Below, in pieces: positions 1 to 9,400 of a stretch of 44,562 nt of DNA (position 1 is its first letter; each line of letters starts with the position of its first letter). Made by a program: the position numbers and the translations under genes. Where the stretch lies: contig NZ_SMJW01000034.1 in assembly GCF_004348335.1 (NCBI RefSeq), positions 1 to 44,562 of the forward strand, in the 5' to 3' direction. Source of the DNA: Actinomadura bangladeshensis. Its GTDB lineage: Bacteria > Actinomycetota > Actinomycetes > Streptosporangiales > Streptosporangiaceae. A model generated the notes under the pieces. That model saw only the letters and a list, made by a program, of their open reading frames with translations. It searched no databases and was not told where the DNA came from.

Positions 1-55
1 CGTTGGTTTTCTGGCATGCTACGGTCCCCTTCACCTTTCGGATCCAGGTAAGCCA

Positions 56-292
56 TTAGACCCAGAAACCTCCCTTCAGTTCCTCCCGACTGAGCCGGGG
101 ATATGACAGAGCGCCTCGTGGCGCACAGGCGTTGGTAACCAGTTCGCTAACCACGACCTGGCCGACGAAGTCGTCGGCGATGCCGAGTTCGCGGAACCGC
201 TCGGCCAGGTATCGGCGCGCCAGCGAAGGCGCTCGGTCGGACGGCTCCAACACCAAGGGCGGCGCCTCGGGCGTGAGAAGTGCTGCGGGCAT
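56..292 (-). pseudogene. RsbW-like ATP-binding protein, truncated and frameshifted
   Basis: The first ~58 codons read like the start of an actinobacterial serine-kinase/anti-sigma-type ATPase (HATPase_c_2): an arginine-rich helix with LARRYLAERFRELGIADD, then VVSELVTNA, the N-box helix that precedes the ATP site. Directly after this the frame is wrong. The expected VRH continuation is present one base out of frame (VRHEA near base 120), so a 1-base change has occurred. The rest of the ATPase domain (normally another ~80 residues) is absent before the window edge. It faces away from the XRE regulator at 497. ATP-binding, XRE and DUF397 genes commonly sit together in actinomycetes (whiJ-type clusters), which supports the identification. 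I regard it as non-functional. Confidence 0.65.
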
Positions 293-496
293 CGGTGAAC
301 CCCTCCAGCCTGGACGGTGTGGATGATCGAGAACAGGCCGTCCATCCCAAACTGGAAGAACCCGCCGCTATCACCCTGTGTTACTGAACGACCACCATCA
401 AGCCATGGAAAGACGTAAGATTCCTGGGCACCTCCAAAGCAGTACCCAAATACTCACAATCGCTGCCATCAGTGGTAACCCCAGGTGGGAGGTCTC

Positions 497-1291
497 ATGT
501 CGGTGCAGAGAAGGGTCACGCCCGAGTTGCTGGGCTTTGGAGCGGAGGTCCGGCGTCTACGCAAGGCTGCGGGATTGAACCAGCAAAAGCTCGCTGACCT
601 GATCAACGTGACGCGCAGTTACATCACACAGATCGAGTCCGGCCGGACGCGCTGCCGCCGGGAGAACGCTCTGCGCCTCGATCGGGCGCTCAAGTCGGGG
701 ACGACTCTCGCCGAGGCGTGGGATGAGCTACTAGACTCGATCAAGTCCGACAAGTACCCGGAATACTTTGCAAACTTCCCGAAGGCCGAGCAGTCGGCGA
801 TCATGATCCGGGCCTACGAAGAGAGGGTGATTCACGGACTTTTTCAGATAGAAGCGTATGCCCGCGTCCTGCTGAATGATGAGGATGCGGTTAAGAACAG
901 GATGCGTCGACAAGAGGTGCTCACCCGCGATCCCGCGCCGTCGGTGACGGTCGTCATGGACGAGACCGTCCTTTATCGGGAAGTGGGCGGCAAGGAGGTG
1001 ATGAGGAAGCAACTCGAGTTCCTCATCGAACTCTCCCATCGCGACAAGATCAATATACAGATCGCGCCAATTCGGTACATACGCAACGTGTGGGCCACCT
1101 TCGTGATAGCCACCTTGCCGGACCAGCGACAGGTTGTCTATACAGCGAAAGCCTACGGCGGCGAGACGTCCACCTCACCGGCCGAGGTGGCTTTTGTCAA
1201 CGAGACAATGGCAACGTTGCAGGCTGGGGCGTTGAACGCAAGCGACTCGAGAGCGTTGATCAGAAAGGTGATCGAGGAAAGATGGACTTGA
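497..1291 (+). CDS. XRE-family regulator with DUF5753 domain (WhiJ-like)
   Basis: 264 aa. Residues ~12-70 form a helix-turn-helix of the Xre/Cro type (FGAEVRRLRKAAGLNQQKLA followed by a recognition helix around VTRSYITQIESG). Residues ~95-260 match the DUF5753 C-terminal domain of actinobacterial WhiJ-like regulators, with the usual YEERVIHGLFQIEAYAR and DETVLYREVGG stretches. An upstream in-frame GTG at 485 exists, but a GGGAGG ribosome site at 487-492 favours ATG 497. The gene overlaps the following DUF397 gene by 10 bp, the standard arrangement for this pair. Family knowledge: such proteins control development and antibiotic genes and are modulated by their small DUF397 partner. No target is identifiable here. 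Confidence 0.9.
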   Translation: MSVQRRVTPELLGFGAEVRRLRKAAGLNQQKLADLINVTRSYITQIESGRTRCRRENALRLDRALKSGTTLAEAWDELLDSIKSDKYPEYFANFPKAEQSAIMIRAYEERVIHGLFQIEAYARVLLNDEDAVKNRMRRQEVLTRDPAPSVTVVMDETVLYREVGGKEVMRKQLEFLIELSHRDKINIQIAPIRYIRNVWATFVIATLPDQRQVVYTAKAYGGETSTSPAEVAFVNETMATLQAGALNASDSRALIRKVIEERWT

Positions 1292-1467
1292 ACGCGGTAG
1301 TGTGGAAGAAGGCTTCCCGAAGCAACGAGTCGGGAGATGCCTGTATTGAACTGGCGTCCGACGTCGATGCTGTTGCCATTCGAGACAGCAAGGACCCTGA
1401 CGGTCCCAAGCTAATTATCGGCCACAGCGATTTCCGGCACCTCGCTGATGCTCTCAAGAGCCTATAG
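1282..1467 (+). CDS. DUF397 small acidic protein
   Basis: 61 aa. It shows the DUF397 pattern: an N-terminal W-x-K-A/S-S segment (VVWKKASRSNESGDACIEL), a central VAIRDSKDPDGPKL and a terminal hydrophobic helix with FRHLADAL. The start ATG lies inside the end of the XRE gene, so translation is probably coupled. DUF397 proteins act with the adjacent WhiJ-like XRE regulator; a direct antagonistic contact is the usual model for the family but is not shown by this sequence. Confidence 0.88.
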   Translation: MDLNAVVWKKASRSNESGDACIELASDVDAVAIRDSKDPDGPKLIIGHSDFRHLADALKSL

Positions 1468-1540
1468 AACGTATCCGCGAGTTGCGTGGACTGGTTGGCG
1501 CCCCGGTCCTTGATCACGAGAAGTGATGGGCCAGGCAGGC

Positions 1541-1713
1541 ATGGGTAAGGCAGTGTGGCGGAAGGCTTCGCACGGCAGCGAGCGAGGTGATGCCTGTGTT
1601 TGAGTCGGCAGCGACTTCAGGTCTCGTCGCCGCCCGCGACGGCAAGGACCCTCCGGCCCCGTCTCCTGCCGACCCGCGCGGCTCTGCGAACGGCCATCCA
1701 GTCAGCGGCCAAC
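1541..1713 (+). pseudogene. second DUF397 copy, frameshifted
   Basis: Starting at ATG 1541 the sequence reads MGKAVWRKASHGSERGDACV and then meets a stop. The expected continuation is present in a second frame (ESAATSGLVAARDGKDP) and then in a third (RPRLL...TRAALRTAIQSAAN). Together they reconstruct a complete DUF397 domain broken by at least two indels. It lies 73 bp after the intact DUF397 gene and is probably a decayed tandem paralogue. Confidence 0.75.
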
Positions 1714-1847
1714 GCACTGACCGTCCAGCGCCTAGATCGCAGGGGTGGCGCGTTTTCCATGTCACTCAGGACGGACATCGTTAACGATTGGAGCGACTGG
1801 AGGAGCTGATAGGCGATATCGGCTTCATGTGACGTAGGGCGGGGACG

Positions 1848-2144
1848 ATGGAAGATCGCGTACAGTTGCGTAGTGGAGCGCGGCGGCCGTTTTTAGGCTT
1901 TCTGCTGACTCTGAACATTGTTTCTTGGTTTGCCGTCGCTGTGGTGGCCGTGCATTGGAAGGGCATCGACGCTCCATCTGTGGTGCTGCTCGTGGCCGTC
2001 CTTCTCCTGCTTGTCAAGTTCTGGAGATCAGAAGGATCTTCGGTGGACGTCCTGTCGCCTGGCATGAGATCTCCGATATATCCGTCATCAGGAACGGCGG
2101 GTGGCGTCACGTCGCCATATGAACGGACAGTGGAAAGCTGCTAA
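1848..2144 (+). CDS. small two-helix membrane protein, function unknown
   Basis: 98 aa. Two hydrophobic segments are visible, roughly residues 15-37 (LGFLLTLNIVSWFAVAVVAV) and 44-58 (VVLLVAVLLLLVKFW), separated by a short polar turn, so a hairpin in the membrane is likely. The last ~35 residues are polar and low in structure. A GGGG stretch precedes ATG 1848 at suitable distance. No family is recognised. The gene lies among decayed genes, so its 3' part may itself be altered. Confidence 0.45.
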   Translation: MEDRVQLRSGARRPFLGFLLTLNIVSWFAVAVVAVHWKGIDAPSVVLLVAVLLLLVKFWRSEGSSVDVLSPGMRSPIYPSSGTAGGVTSPYERTVESC

Positions 2145-2149
2145 GGCTG

Positions 2150-2733
2150 TCCGCGCCGGGCGACTGGTGGCCGAGGCGGGACGCTCTCTTCGATGAGGGG
2201 CTCCAGGAAATCTTGGGGCGTTGGGAGAAGCGCCGGACCGAGTCCGCCACCTGACGCTCGCGATGAGGATGCCTCGTTCTGCCAGTCGGGCAGGACCTGC
2301 TTGGCGCCGGGATCGGTGAACATCCACCAGAGCATGTCGCGGGCCTCGGGCGGGCGCGCCGACCAGTCCGTCCACAGCGTTCGGGCGGCCGGTTGGAGGC
2401 GAGGACGTCCCAGTGGCGGCCGGTCGCGTAGGTCGAGCACGGATCGAGCCGGTCAATGAGCCGGTCAACGAGGGCGACGACGGAGGGGGAAGTCGCTCCG
2501 CGAACCGCGGGTCGGTCGGCGGGCAGGGCGCCGTGTACGAGTTCGGGGACATGGGACCGCTCGGTGGCGTCGAACCGTAGCGCGGCGGCCAGCGCGTCGA
2601 GTACCTGGCGCGACGGACGTACCCGGCGGCCCTGTTCCGGGTAGGTGTAGTAGATCGAGGAGATCGCTGCGAGCTGGGCCACCGCTTCACGGCGCAGCCC
2701 TTGAGTCCGGCGTCGGCCTCCTGCGGGCAACAT
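2150..2733 (-). pseudogene. MmyB-like XRE regulator, 5'-truncated and frameshifted
   Basis: Reading leftwards from 2733, the protein has LPAGGRRRTQGLRREAVAQL, an Xre helix-turn-helix, then RPSRQVLDALAAAL and a ligand-domain segment with TGRHWDVLASN. These are hallmarks of MmyB-type regulators. The frame then shifts, and the characteristic tail (RDMLWWMFTDPGAKQVLPDW) appears in another frame around 2280-2370. The first ~20 residues are missing, and the upstream side is fused to the IS110 remnant. It is non-functional as read. Confidence 0.7.
2172..2262 (+). repeat. imperfect ~100-bp repeat, copy A
   Basis: The stretch containing CTCTTCGATGAGGGGCTCCA and GGAGAAGCGCCGGACCGAGT matches 5904-5998 at roughly three bases in four, in the same orientation, with small indels. 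Copy A lies just beyond the 3' end of the broken MmyB-like gene. Its origin is not clear: it may be the shared 3' flank of two related genes or a small non-coding repeat. Confidence 0.55.
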
Positions 2734-2734
2734 G

Positions 2735-3790
2735 ACCACGCACTCACTGCCGTATCCCGTCCGTACCGAGCGCATCGACGTCACTGTGGAATTGGTGGTG
2801 GGGGCGAGGCCGGCGTAGGAGGCCGGGTGTGCGGCGGTGGGGACGTTGGTGCCGTCGCCGACGGTGACCAGCAGGACTGCTGCGGTCCTGACCGCGACCC
2901 CGGTCATCGAGGTCAGAACCGGGGAAAGAGGGTAAGCCTCCAACCGGGCGGTGATCTGGCTTTCCAGTGCGCGCCGCTGCTGGTGAACGGCCGTCAGGGA
3001 GCAGGCGAGTGAGGGGATCACCAGGTCGAGGGTGCTGGTGCCAGGGACGATCACGGTCTGCTCGTCGAGGGCGGCGAAGACCTCGTCGACAGCCGCTCGG
3101 CCATCCGCGGGGCCTTGGGACGGATCAGATCCGCGAGCCTTCGCCGTCCGGCTTTGCGTAGTGCTGCCGGAGAGCCGTGGCGCTCCAGTAGCCAGGTGAC
3201 GGCTGGATGGTCCAGCCGGGGGCCCAGCACTCGTTTCAAGGGTGGGATGGAACTGGGCGAGCAGGCCACGGATCCGGTTGGAGGTGCGGTTGGCCTCAGC
3301 GGCCAGATCCTGGTCGAAGCCGACTAGCACGGTCAGCTCGGCGGTGATCTCGTCGGTGAGTTCCAGCGACCGCAGGACGTGTGGCATGGTTCGGGCGGCG
3401 TTAGCGATCATCGCGGCGTCCTTGACGGCGTCCTTGACGGCGTCCTTGGCGTCGGTCTTGGCCTCGCCCGGGTAGAGGTCGGCGATGCGCCGCATGGCCA
3501 GGCCGGGCAGGTAGGCGACTCGGCAGCCCGCGTCGCGTGCCACCGCCAGTGGCAGGGCGCCGATGGATGCGGGCTCGTCCACCACGACCAGCACGGTGCC
3601 GAACTCAGCGGTCAGCTTGTCGAACACAGCCCGCAGCTTCGGCTCGCTGTTGGGCAGCGGCTTGTCGAAGACCTTCTTGCCGACCGTGGTCAGCCGTGGC
3701 CGTGATGAGTGCTCTTCCCGACGTCCATGCCGAGGAAGACGCCCACGTCTTGGGTGTTGAACAACCCGACACTCTCCAGCTGCTCGCACG
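2735..3790 (-). pseudogene. IS110-family transposase remnant
   Basis: The N-terminus (VFLGMDVGKSTHHGHG, the first DEDD aspartate) is in one frame. The next block (VVVDEPASIGALPLAVA, GCRVAYLPGLAMRRIADLYPGEAKTDAKDA, AARTMPHVLRSL) is in a second. A middle block (GPRLDHPAVTWLLERHG) is in a third, and the C-terminal block (LTSMTGVAVRTAAVLLV, HPASYAGLAPTT) returns to the second. At least three frame changes are therefore present. The last part, normally carrying the final serine region, is missing, and the gene runs into a regulator remnant near 2735. A 12-bp tandem expansion disrupts the conserved KTDAKDA region. It is an inactive relic. Confidence 0.8.
3416..3449 (+). repeat. 12-bp tandem repeat inside the transposase relic
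   Basis: The unit GCGTCCTTGACG occurs at 3416-3427 and 3428-3439, with a third near-copy from 3440. On the coding (minus) strand this gives KDAVKDAVKDA where IS110 transposases have a single KDA after KTDA, close to a catalytic aspartate. It looks like slippage after loss of function. Confidence 0.7.
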
Positions 3791-4364
3791 GGACCGGCCA
3801 CAGGTGTCGTACACGCGCATCCACGTTATGCAGACCTGCCGCCCGCAAACGACCGGGCATTGCACCCGGCCGGGCAGTGGTCCGGCCTCTCATCAGCGTC
3901 TCCGACGGCACCCACGGGCCCGGTGACACCACCCCCCAGGTCATCGGTTCGACAGGGGGGGACAGTCATGCCGGGCCCGAAGGCCAGCGGCCCTCTTGCA
4001 GGACCACGAAGAACATAACGGGGGCCATTGGGGCCGTCGGCCGGCACCGCAAGCAGACCGGGACGTGCGAGCAAGGGTCGGGCACTGTCGGCGGATATGC
4101 AGCTGCTGATGACGCCGATGTACCTGGAGAACGACGCGACGCCGCAGGTCGTCCAGCACGTCTTCCACTGCTGATGACGTCGATGTACCTGGAGAACGGG
4201 TGACGCTCGCGCAGGTCGGCGCCGGGGTCTCGACCACCAAGGCCGGACGCGTGCGTGGTGGCCCCGCAAATACGCCGACGAATTCCAATCAGGACAACCC
4301 AAGGCGTCAGTTGGGCGGAGGGGCGTCAGGCGCATCCGCAGAACCACCACTCGCATCGTTACTG
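3791..4364. other. gene-free stretch with a short duplicated segment
   Basis: I see no convincing gene here. Bases 3791-4000 are the 5' flank of the IS110 relic; in the IS110 family this non-coding end carries the bridge RNA, but I cannot recognise one by eye. A C6...G7 inverted run lies at 3932-3937/3955-3961. A segment with CTGCTGATGACGCCGATGTA at 4103 recurs as CTGCTGATGACGTCGATGTA at 4168, both followed by CCTGGAGAACG, so ~30 bp are duplicated 65 bp apart. Confidence 0.5.
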
Positions 4365-5615
4365 TCAGGCGGCTTGGAGCCAGGGCGGCGGCCGACCTTG
4401 TGCGGTGGTTGTTCTGTTTCCGGGTGGGTGGAGGTGGTAGGTGTAGCGGCCGTCCGGTCCCCGGCTGATATCGATCTGGTCGGGGTTGGTGGCTTTGAAC
4501 CTGTTGTGCCATCCACAGCACAGAGCGAGTTGGTCGATGTCAGTGGCCGAGCCGAGGGCCCAACCGCGAACATGATCGACCTCGGCCAGGATGCCGGGGA
4601 CTTCGCAGCCTTCGACGGCGCAGGTGGGATACAGAGTCTCCAAAACGCGCCGTTGCGCGGGGCTGGCGAACCGTTCAGTCCGCCCGAGGTAGAGCGGAAT
4701 GTTCCCGCGCCCGAGCAGCAGAGGTGACACCCCGGCCGCCAGAGCGATGCGTCGGGCCTGCTCGGCAGGGATTGGTGTTCCGTCGGTCAGCCTGGCGGGG
4801 GCGGTGCCGCCGGTCAGGGTGTCCAGGTCGCAGATGACCGTGATCTTGGTGGCCTTGTGCCCACCCGACAGCACGCTGCTCAACGCTGCGGCGGTGCGTT
4901 CGGGCAGATCGCGTCGGTCGTCGGTGCCTGCGGGTTTGGCGAGCGGGCTGAGGGTGCCGTCCCAGATGGCGGCGTCTTCGGCATTAAGCCAGCCTCGGAT
5001 GTAGCGGCCGCCGTCCAGGGAGCGGGTGGAGTCGATCCAGGAGTGCTCATAGTCGCGGCGGGCGTCCTGCGGGGGCGGGTCGGTGCCGTCGCGTTCGGCG
5101 ATGACGTCGCGGATGCGGCGGCCGAACGAGGCGACCTTTCCCGCCGAGCACCCCTGCTCGACCAGACCCAGCAGGATGTCCTGCGCGGCGGCACAGTCAG
5201 CATCGTCCAGGCGTGCGGCGGCGTCGGCGATGGTGGCGGCGTACCCGGTGGACAGCTCCCCGGCGGCCCAGCGTTCCGCCACTTCGGGGAGGCGGTGCCG
5301 CTGCCGGGCCAGGGTGAGGCGTTCCTTGGCGCGGTTCTCGCGCATGCCCAGCCGGGACCGCAGCCAGGCCCGGGTGGAGGGGTACCCCCAGCGTTGCACT
5401 TCCCGGCCCCGGTCCACCACCTCGACCAGCCCGGCCAGGGCCGCCTCCTGCATGTCACCCGCCGCAGCGAGGGTCTCGGCGAGTTCCATGCAGGCCGCTG
5501 CGGACTCGGGCGGGGGCCGGCGGGCGAGTTCGGCCGCGATACCTGCGACGGCGTCCACCAATTCCATGGTGGACGCCTCAGCAAGGTCGATCCCGGCCGC
5601 TTCCATGACCCCCAT
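4365..5615 (-). CDS. DUF222/HNH endonuclease-signature protein (13E12 family)
   Basis: 416 aa. Residues ~15-290 form the alpha-helical DUF222 region typical of the actinobacterial 13E12 repeat family (GYPSTRAWLRSRLGM, RQRHRLPEVAERWAAGELS). Residues ~325-370 carry an HNH motif: CAVEGCEVPG, AEVDHVRGWALG, then LCCGWHNRFK, with paired cysteines and the HH/N set kept. The family is abundant and mobile in actinomycetes; nuclease activity is assumed rather than proven. The start is either ATG 5615 or ATG 5606, and neither has a clear ribosome site. The gene is intact, unlike its neighbours, and lies at the edge of a decayed mobile zone. Confidence 0.85.
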   Translation of the reverse strand: MGVMEAAGIDLAEASTMELVDAVAGIAAELARRPPPESAAACMELAETLAAAGDMQEAALAGLVEVVDRGREVQRWGYPSTRAWLRSRLGMRENRAKERLTLARQRHRLPEVAERWAAGELSTGYAATIADAAARLDDADCAAAQDILLGLVEQGCSAGKVASFGRRIRDVIAERDGTDPPPQDARRDYEHSWIDSTRSLDGGRYIRGWLNAEDAAIWDGTLSPLAKPAGTDDRRDLPERTAAALSSVLSGGHKATKITVICDLDTLTGGTAPARLTDGTPIPAEQARRIALAAGVSPLLLGRGNIPLYLGRTERFASPAQRRVLETLYPTCAVEGCEVPGILAEVDHVRGWALGSATDIDQLALCCGWHNRFKATNPDQIDISRGPDGRYTYHLHPPGNRTTTAQGRPPPWLQAA

Positions 5616-5903
5616 TTTACTCGACCGGACCCATCATTGCATCGAATACCGGTTCGAATCCTTGCCGTTTTCTTGCCGCACACCGAAAGTGCAGCAAATG
5701 CTTTCAGAAATGGCATTTCGGAAAATTCCGGCATCGCTTCCGATGGACGGCTGCCACACCAGGCGCTGCAATGCCGCAGGACGTGCAGCCAAGGGGTGAA
5801 GTCGGTGGACGGGAAGCGGATGGCGCGAAACCGGAGGGGGCGGGCCGGCGAGGGGCGTGGTCGGTCCGCTTTGCGACGGGATGACGACGGGATGATTGGT
5901 GCC

Positions 5904-5998
5904 CGAGGCAGGGGACGCCTTCTTCGATGAGGGCTCCAGACGATCTCGGGACGCTTGGAGAAGCATCGGAGCGAATCCAGCACCCGACGCGGCCTGGA
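5904..5998 (+). repeat. imperfect ~100-bp repeat, copy B
   Basis: This copy contains CTTCTTCGATGAGGGCTCCA and GGAGAAGCATCGGAGCGAAT, matching 2172-2262 in the same orientation with scattered substitutions and small indels. It immediately precedes the 63-bp tandem repeats. Confidence 0.55.
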
Positions 5999-5999
5999 T

Positions 6000-6203
6000 G
6001 ACGACCGCGCCTGTGCGACGGGTGTAGAGGCCGGCCGACCGCGCATGAGCCGGGCGAGCGCCGCCGTCCTGGTCTGTGTGGTGGGCGTGGAGGCCGGTCG
6101 AGCATGAGTGAGGGAAGGGAATGGCGCTGTCCCGGTCTGTGCGGCGAGTGTGGAGGTCGGTCGAGTGTGGATGAGGCGGGCGAGCGGCACCGTTCCGGTC
6201 TGT
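6000..6203 (+). repeat. 63-bp tandem repeat, three copies plus a partial fourth
   Basis: Copies lie at 6000-6062, 6063-6125 and 6126-6188, each exactly 63 bp; a partial fourth (CCGTTCCGGTCTGTC) follows. A shared core is CGGTCTGTGNGGNGNGTGTG then GAGGNCGGTCGA. Copies differ at many positions, so the array is not recent. Because 63 is divisible by 3, the minus strand reads as a 21-residue periodic peptide, which I judge accidental. Confidence 0.8.
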
Positions 6204-6427
6204 CTGCGTTCTGGGCAGCGTGAACCTGCGCTGTGGCGATAGCCGTCCGGAGCGGAGCGGCTCTACCGCTCCATGCCGCGCCGCCGCGTGCGGGGAGCCC
6301 AGAGTGCGAGGCGGGGCATTTTTGCATCGGGATTTGGTATATCCGGGGGCTCGTCGGTTGGGGAGGCGTCGGGCCCGGGTAGTTGTGCCCGCGCACGCGC
6401 TCCGGATCGGCGAGGCTAGGTGGTGGC

Positions 6428-9400
6428 ATGTCATCGGTGACGCAGGCGACGGCTCATGACGGAGATCGTCCTCGCGGGCTGATGGCGCCGCTGCTGCCTC
6501 AAGGTGAGCCCGTTGAGGGGCTGCTGCGGAAGGCGCAGTTCTTTGTGCCCGGGACGCCGTCCGATGACTACCGCATGCTCAACCGGGACGGCGGGCGCGG
6601 GGCCGAGGAGTTCTATCGGGAGCGGTGGCGGCACGACAAGGAAGTGCGGTCCACGCACGGGGTGAACTGCACGGGGTCGTGTTCGTGGAAGGTGTACGTC
6701 AAGGACGGCATCATCACGTGGGAGACCCAGCAGACCGACTATCCGTCGGTGGGGCCCGAATCGCCGGAGTACGAGCCGCGCGGTTGCCCGCGCGGGGCGG
6801 CCTTCTCCTGGTACACCTATTCGCCGTCGCGGGTGCGGTATCCGTATGTGCGGAGTCCGCTGCTGACGCTGTGGCGGGAGGCGCGGCGGCGGCACGGGGA
6901 TCCGGTGGCCGCCTGGGCGGAGATCACCGGCGACCCGGAGGCGATGGCCGCGTACAAGAGCGCGCGGGGGAAGGGCGGGTTCGTCCGGTCGTCGTGGCCG
7001 GAGGTCACCGAGCTGATCGCCGCCGCGCATGTGCATACCGTCAAGGAGTACGGGCCTGATCGGGTGGTCGGATTCACCCCGATTCCCGCCATGTCGATGG
7101 TGTCGTATGCGGCGGGCACCCGGTTTCTTTCGATGATCGGCGGGACGATCCTGTCGTTCTACGACTGGTACGCCGACCTGCCGATCGCGTCGCCGCAGGT
7201 ATACGGCGACCAGACCGATGTGCCCGAGTCCGGCGACTGGTGGAACTCCTCTTACCTGGTCATCTGGGGCACTAATTTGCCCATTACTCGTACTCCGGAC
7301 GCGCACTTCATGACCGAGGCCCGGTATCGGGGGCAGAAGGTCGTCGTTGTCTCTCCGGACTTCTCCGACCATACGAAGTTCGCGGACGACTGGCTCGCGG
7401 CGGCGCCCGGTACGGATGGCGCGCTGGCCATGGCGATGGGCCATGTAGTGCTCACCGAGTTCTTCCGCGACCGGCGAGTGCCGTACTTCGACGAGTACGT
7501 CAAGAGCTACACCGATCTGCCGTTCCTCGTGACGCTGGAAGAGCACGGGGAGGCGATGCGGCCGGGGCGGTTTCTCACCGCGGCCGAGCTGGGGGACGAC
7601 AGGGAGGGGGCGGCGCACAAGCCGGTGCTGTTCGACGCCCGTAAGGGCGAGCCGGTGGCGCCCAATGGGTCGCTCGGATTCCGCTACACCGAGTCCGGGC
7701 AGGGGAAGTGGAACCTGGAGCTGGGCGACATCGATCCGCTGCTGACCCTTTACGGGCGGCACACCGATGCGGCGGCGGTCGACCTGCCGCGGTTCGACAT
7801 CGGCGAGACCGAGGGCGGGGCGGTCGTCCGGCGGGGCGTGCCGGTGATGCGGGTCGGCGGACGGCTCGTCACGACGGTGTTCGACCTGCTCATGGCCCAG
7901 TACGCGGTGCCGCGCGACGGGCTGCCCGGCGAGTGGCCGTCCGGGTACGACGACGCCGCGCACCCGAACACGCCCGCGTGGCAGGAGGAGATCACGTCCG
8001 TCCCGGCGGCGGCCGCGGTCAGGGTGGCACGGGAGTTCGCCCGCAACGCCGAACTGTCGCGCGGCCGGTCGATGATCTGCATGGGCGGCGGGACGAACCA
8101 CTGGTACCACTCCGACCAGATCTACCGGGCGTTCTTCACGCTGACGATGCTGTGCGGCTGCCAGGGCGTGAACGGCGGCGGCTGGGCGCACTACGTCGGC
8201 CAGGAGAAGGTGCGTCCGCTGACCGGCTGGCAGCAGACGGCGTTCGCGCTGGACTGGCAGCGCCCCACCCGGCACATGACAGGCACCTCGTTCTTCTACC
8301 TGCACACCGACCAGTGGCGGTACGAGACGTTCGGGCCCGGCGAGATGGTCGGGCCGCTCGGCCGCGGCCTGTTCCAGGGGCGGATGTTCGCCGACTGCCT
8401 GGCGCAGGCGTCCCGGCTCGGCTGGACGCCGTCCCATCCGGGCTTCGACCGCAACCCGCTCGACCTCGCCGACGAGGCCGAGCGCGCGGGACGTCCCGTC
8501 GCCGACCACATCGTGGACGAGTTGAAGTCCGGCCGCCTCGGGTTCGCCGGCGAGGACCCGGACGCGCCGCAGAACTGGCCGCGGGTCATGACGATCTGGC
8601 GGGCCAACGTCCTCGGCTCCTCGGGCAAGGGCATGGAGTACTTCATGCGGCACCTGCTCGGGACCGACGACGCCGTCCGGGCCGAGGAGTCGCCGCCGGA
8701 CCTGCGTCCGGCCGAGGTGGCCTGGCGGGACGAGGCGCCGCGCGGCAAGCTCGACCTGCTCACCACCATCGACTTCCGGATGACGAGTTCGTGCACCTAC
8801 GCCGACATCGTCCTGCCTGCGGCGACCTGGTACGAGAAGCACGACCTGTCCAGCACGGACATGCACCCGTTCGTGCACTCGTTCAACCCGGCGATCGCGC
8901 CGCCGTGGGAGTCGCGCACCGACTTCGACGCGTTCCGGCTCATCGCCGAGGACTTCTCCAAGCTCGCCCGCGAGCACCTCGGCACCCGCACCGACGTGCT
9001 CCCGGTGCCGCTGATGCACGACAGCCCGGACGAGACGGCCCAGCCGGGCGGCCGGGTCCTCGACTGGAAGGCGGGGGAGTGCGCGCCGGTCCCCGGCGTG
9101 ACGATGCCGAAGCTCGTCACCATCGAGCGCGACTACACGGCGGTCGCGGCGAAGATGGCCGCGCTCGGCCCGCTGGTCGACAAGGGGACGTCCACCAAGG
9201 GCGTCTCGTGGGTCCCGACCGAGGCGGTCGACTACCTGCGCCAGGCCAACGGGGTCGTGCGCGGAGGCGTCGCCGACGGCCGGCCGTCCCTCTCGCTGGA
9301 CGTGCACGTGGCCGAGGCGATCCTGGCGCTGTCGGGCACCACGAACGGCCGCATCTCCGTGCTCGGCTGGAAGAACCTGGAGAAGAGGACCGGCGTCGAG

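Larger units (their letters stand above)
5616..6427. other. 812-bp intergenic stretch upstream of narG
   Basis: No gene is supported. The stretch holds a second copy of a ~100-bp repeat (5904-5998), three 63-bp tandem repeats (6000-6188) and a more A/T-rich segment at 6317-6343 (ATTTTTGCATCGGGATTTGG followed by TATATCC) that could contain the nar promoter. I find no clear Fnr/Crp-type TTGAT-N4-ATCAA box. Open frames on the minus strand across it are a consequence of base composition and the 3-divisible repeat length. Confidence 0.5.

Noticed and set aside
4097..4173. Short frame starting MQLLMTPMYLEN
   Set aside because: It is built largely from a duplicated segment, has no ribosome site and matches no family I know.
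5651..5661. GGTTCGAATCC, resembling a tRNA T-arm
   Set aside because: The T-stem does not pair beyond two bases and no acceptor, D or anticodon arm precedes it; not a tRNA and not convincing as an attachment core.
6000..6203. CRISPR-like repeat array
   Set aside because: The 63-bp units are directly adjacent with no unique spacers, and no cas genes are present.
5634..6434. Long minus-strand open frames with 21-residue periodicity
   Set aside because: The periodicity follows from the 63-bp tandem repeats being divisible by three; no ribosome site, no domain, and overlapping frames are equally open.
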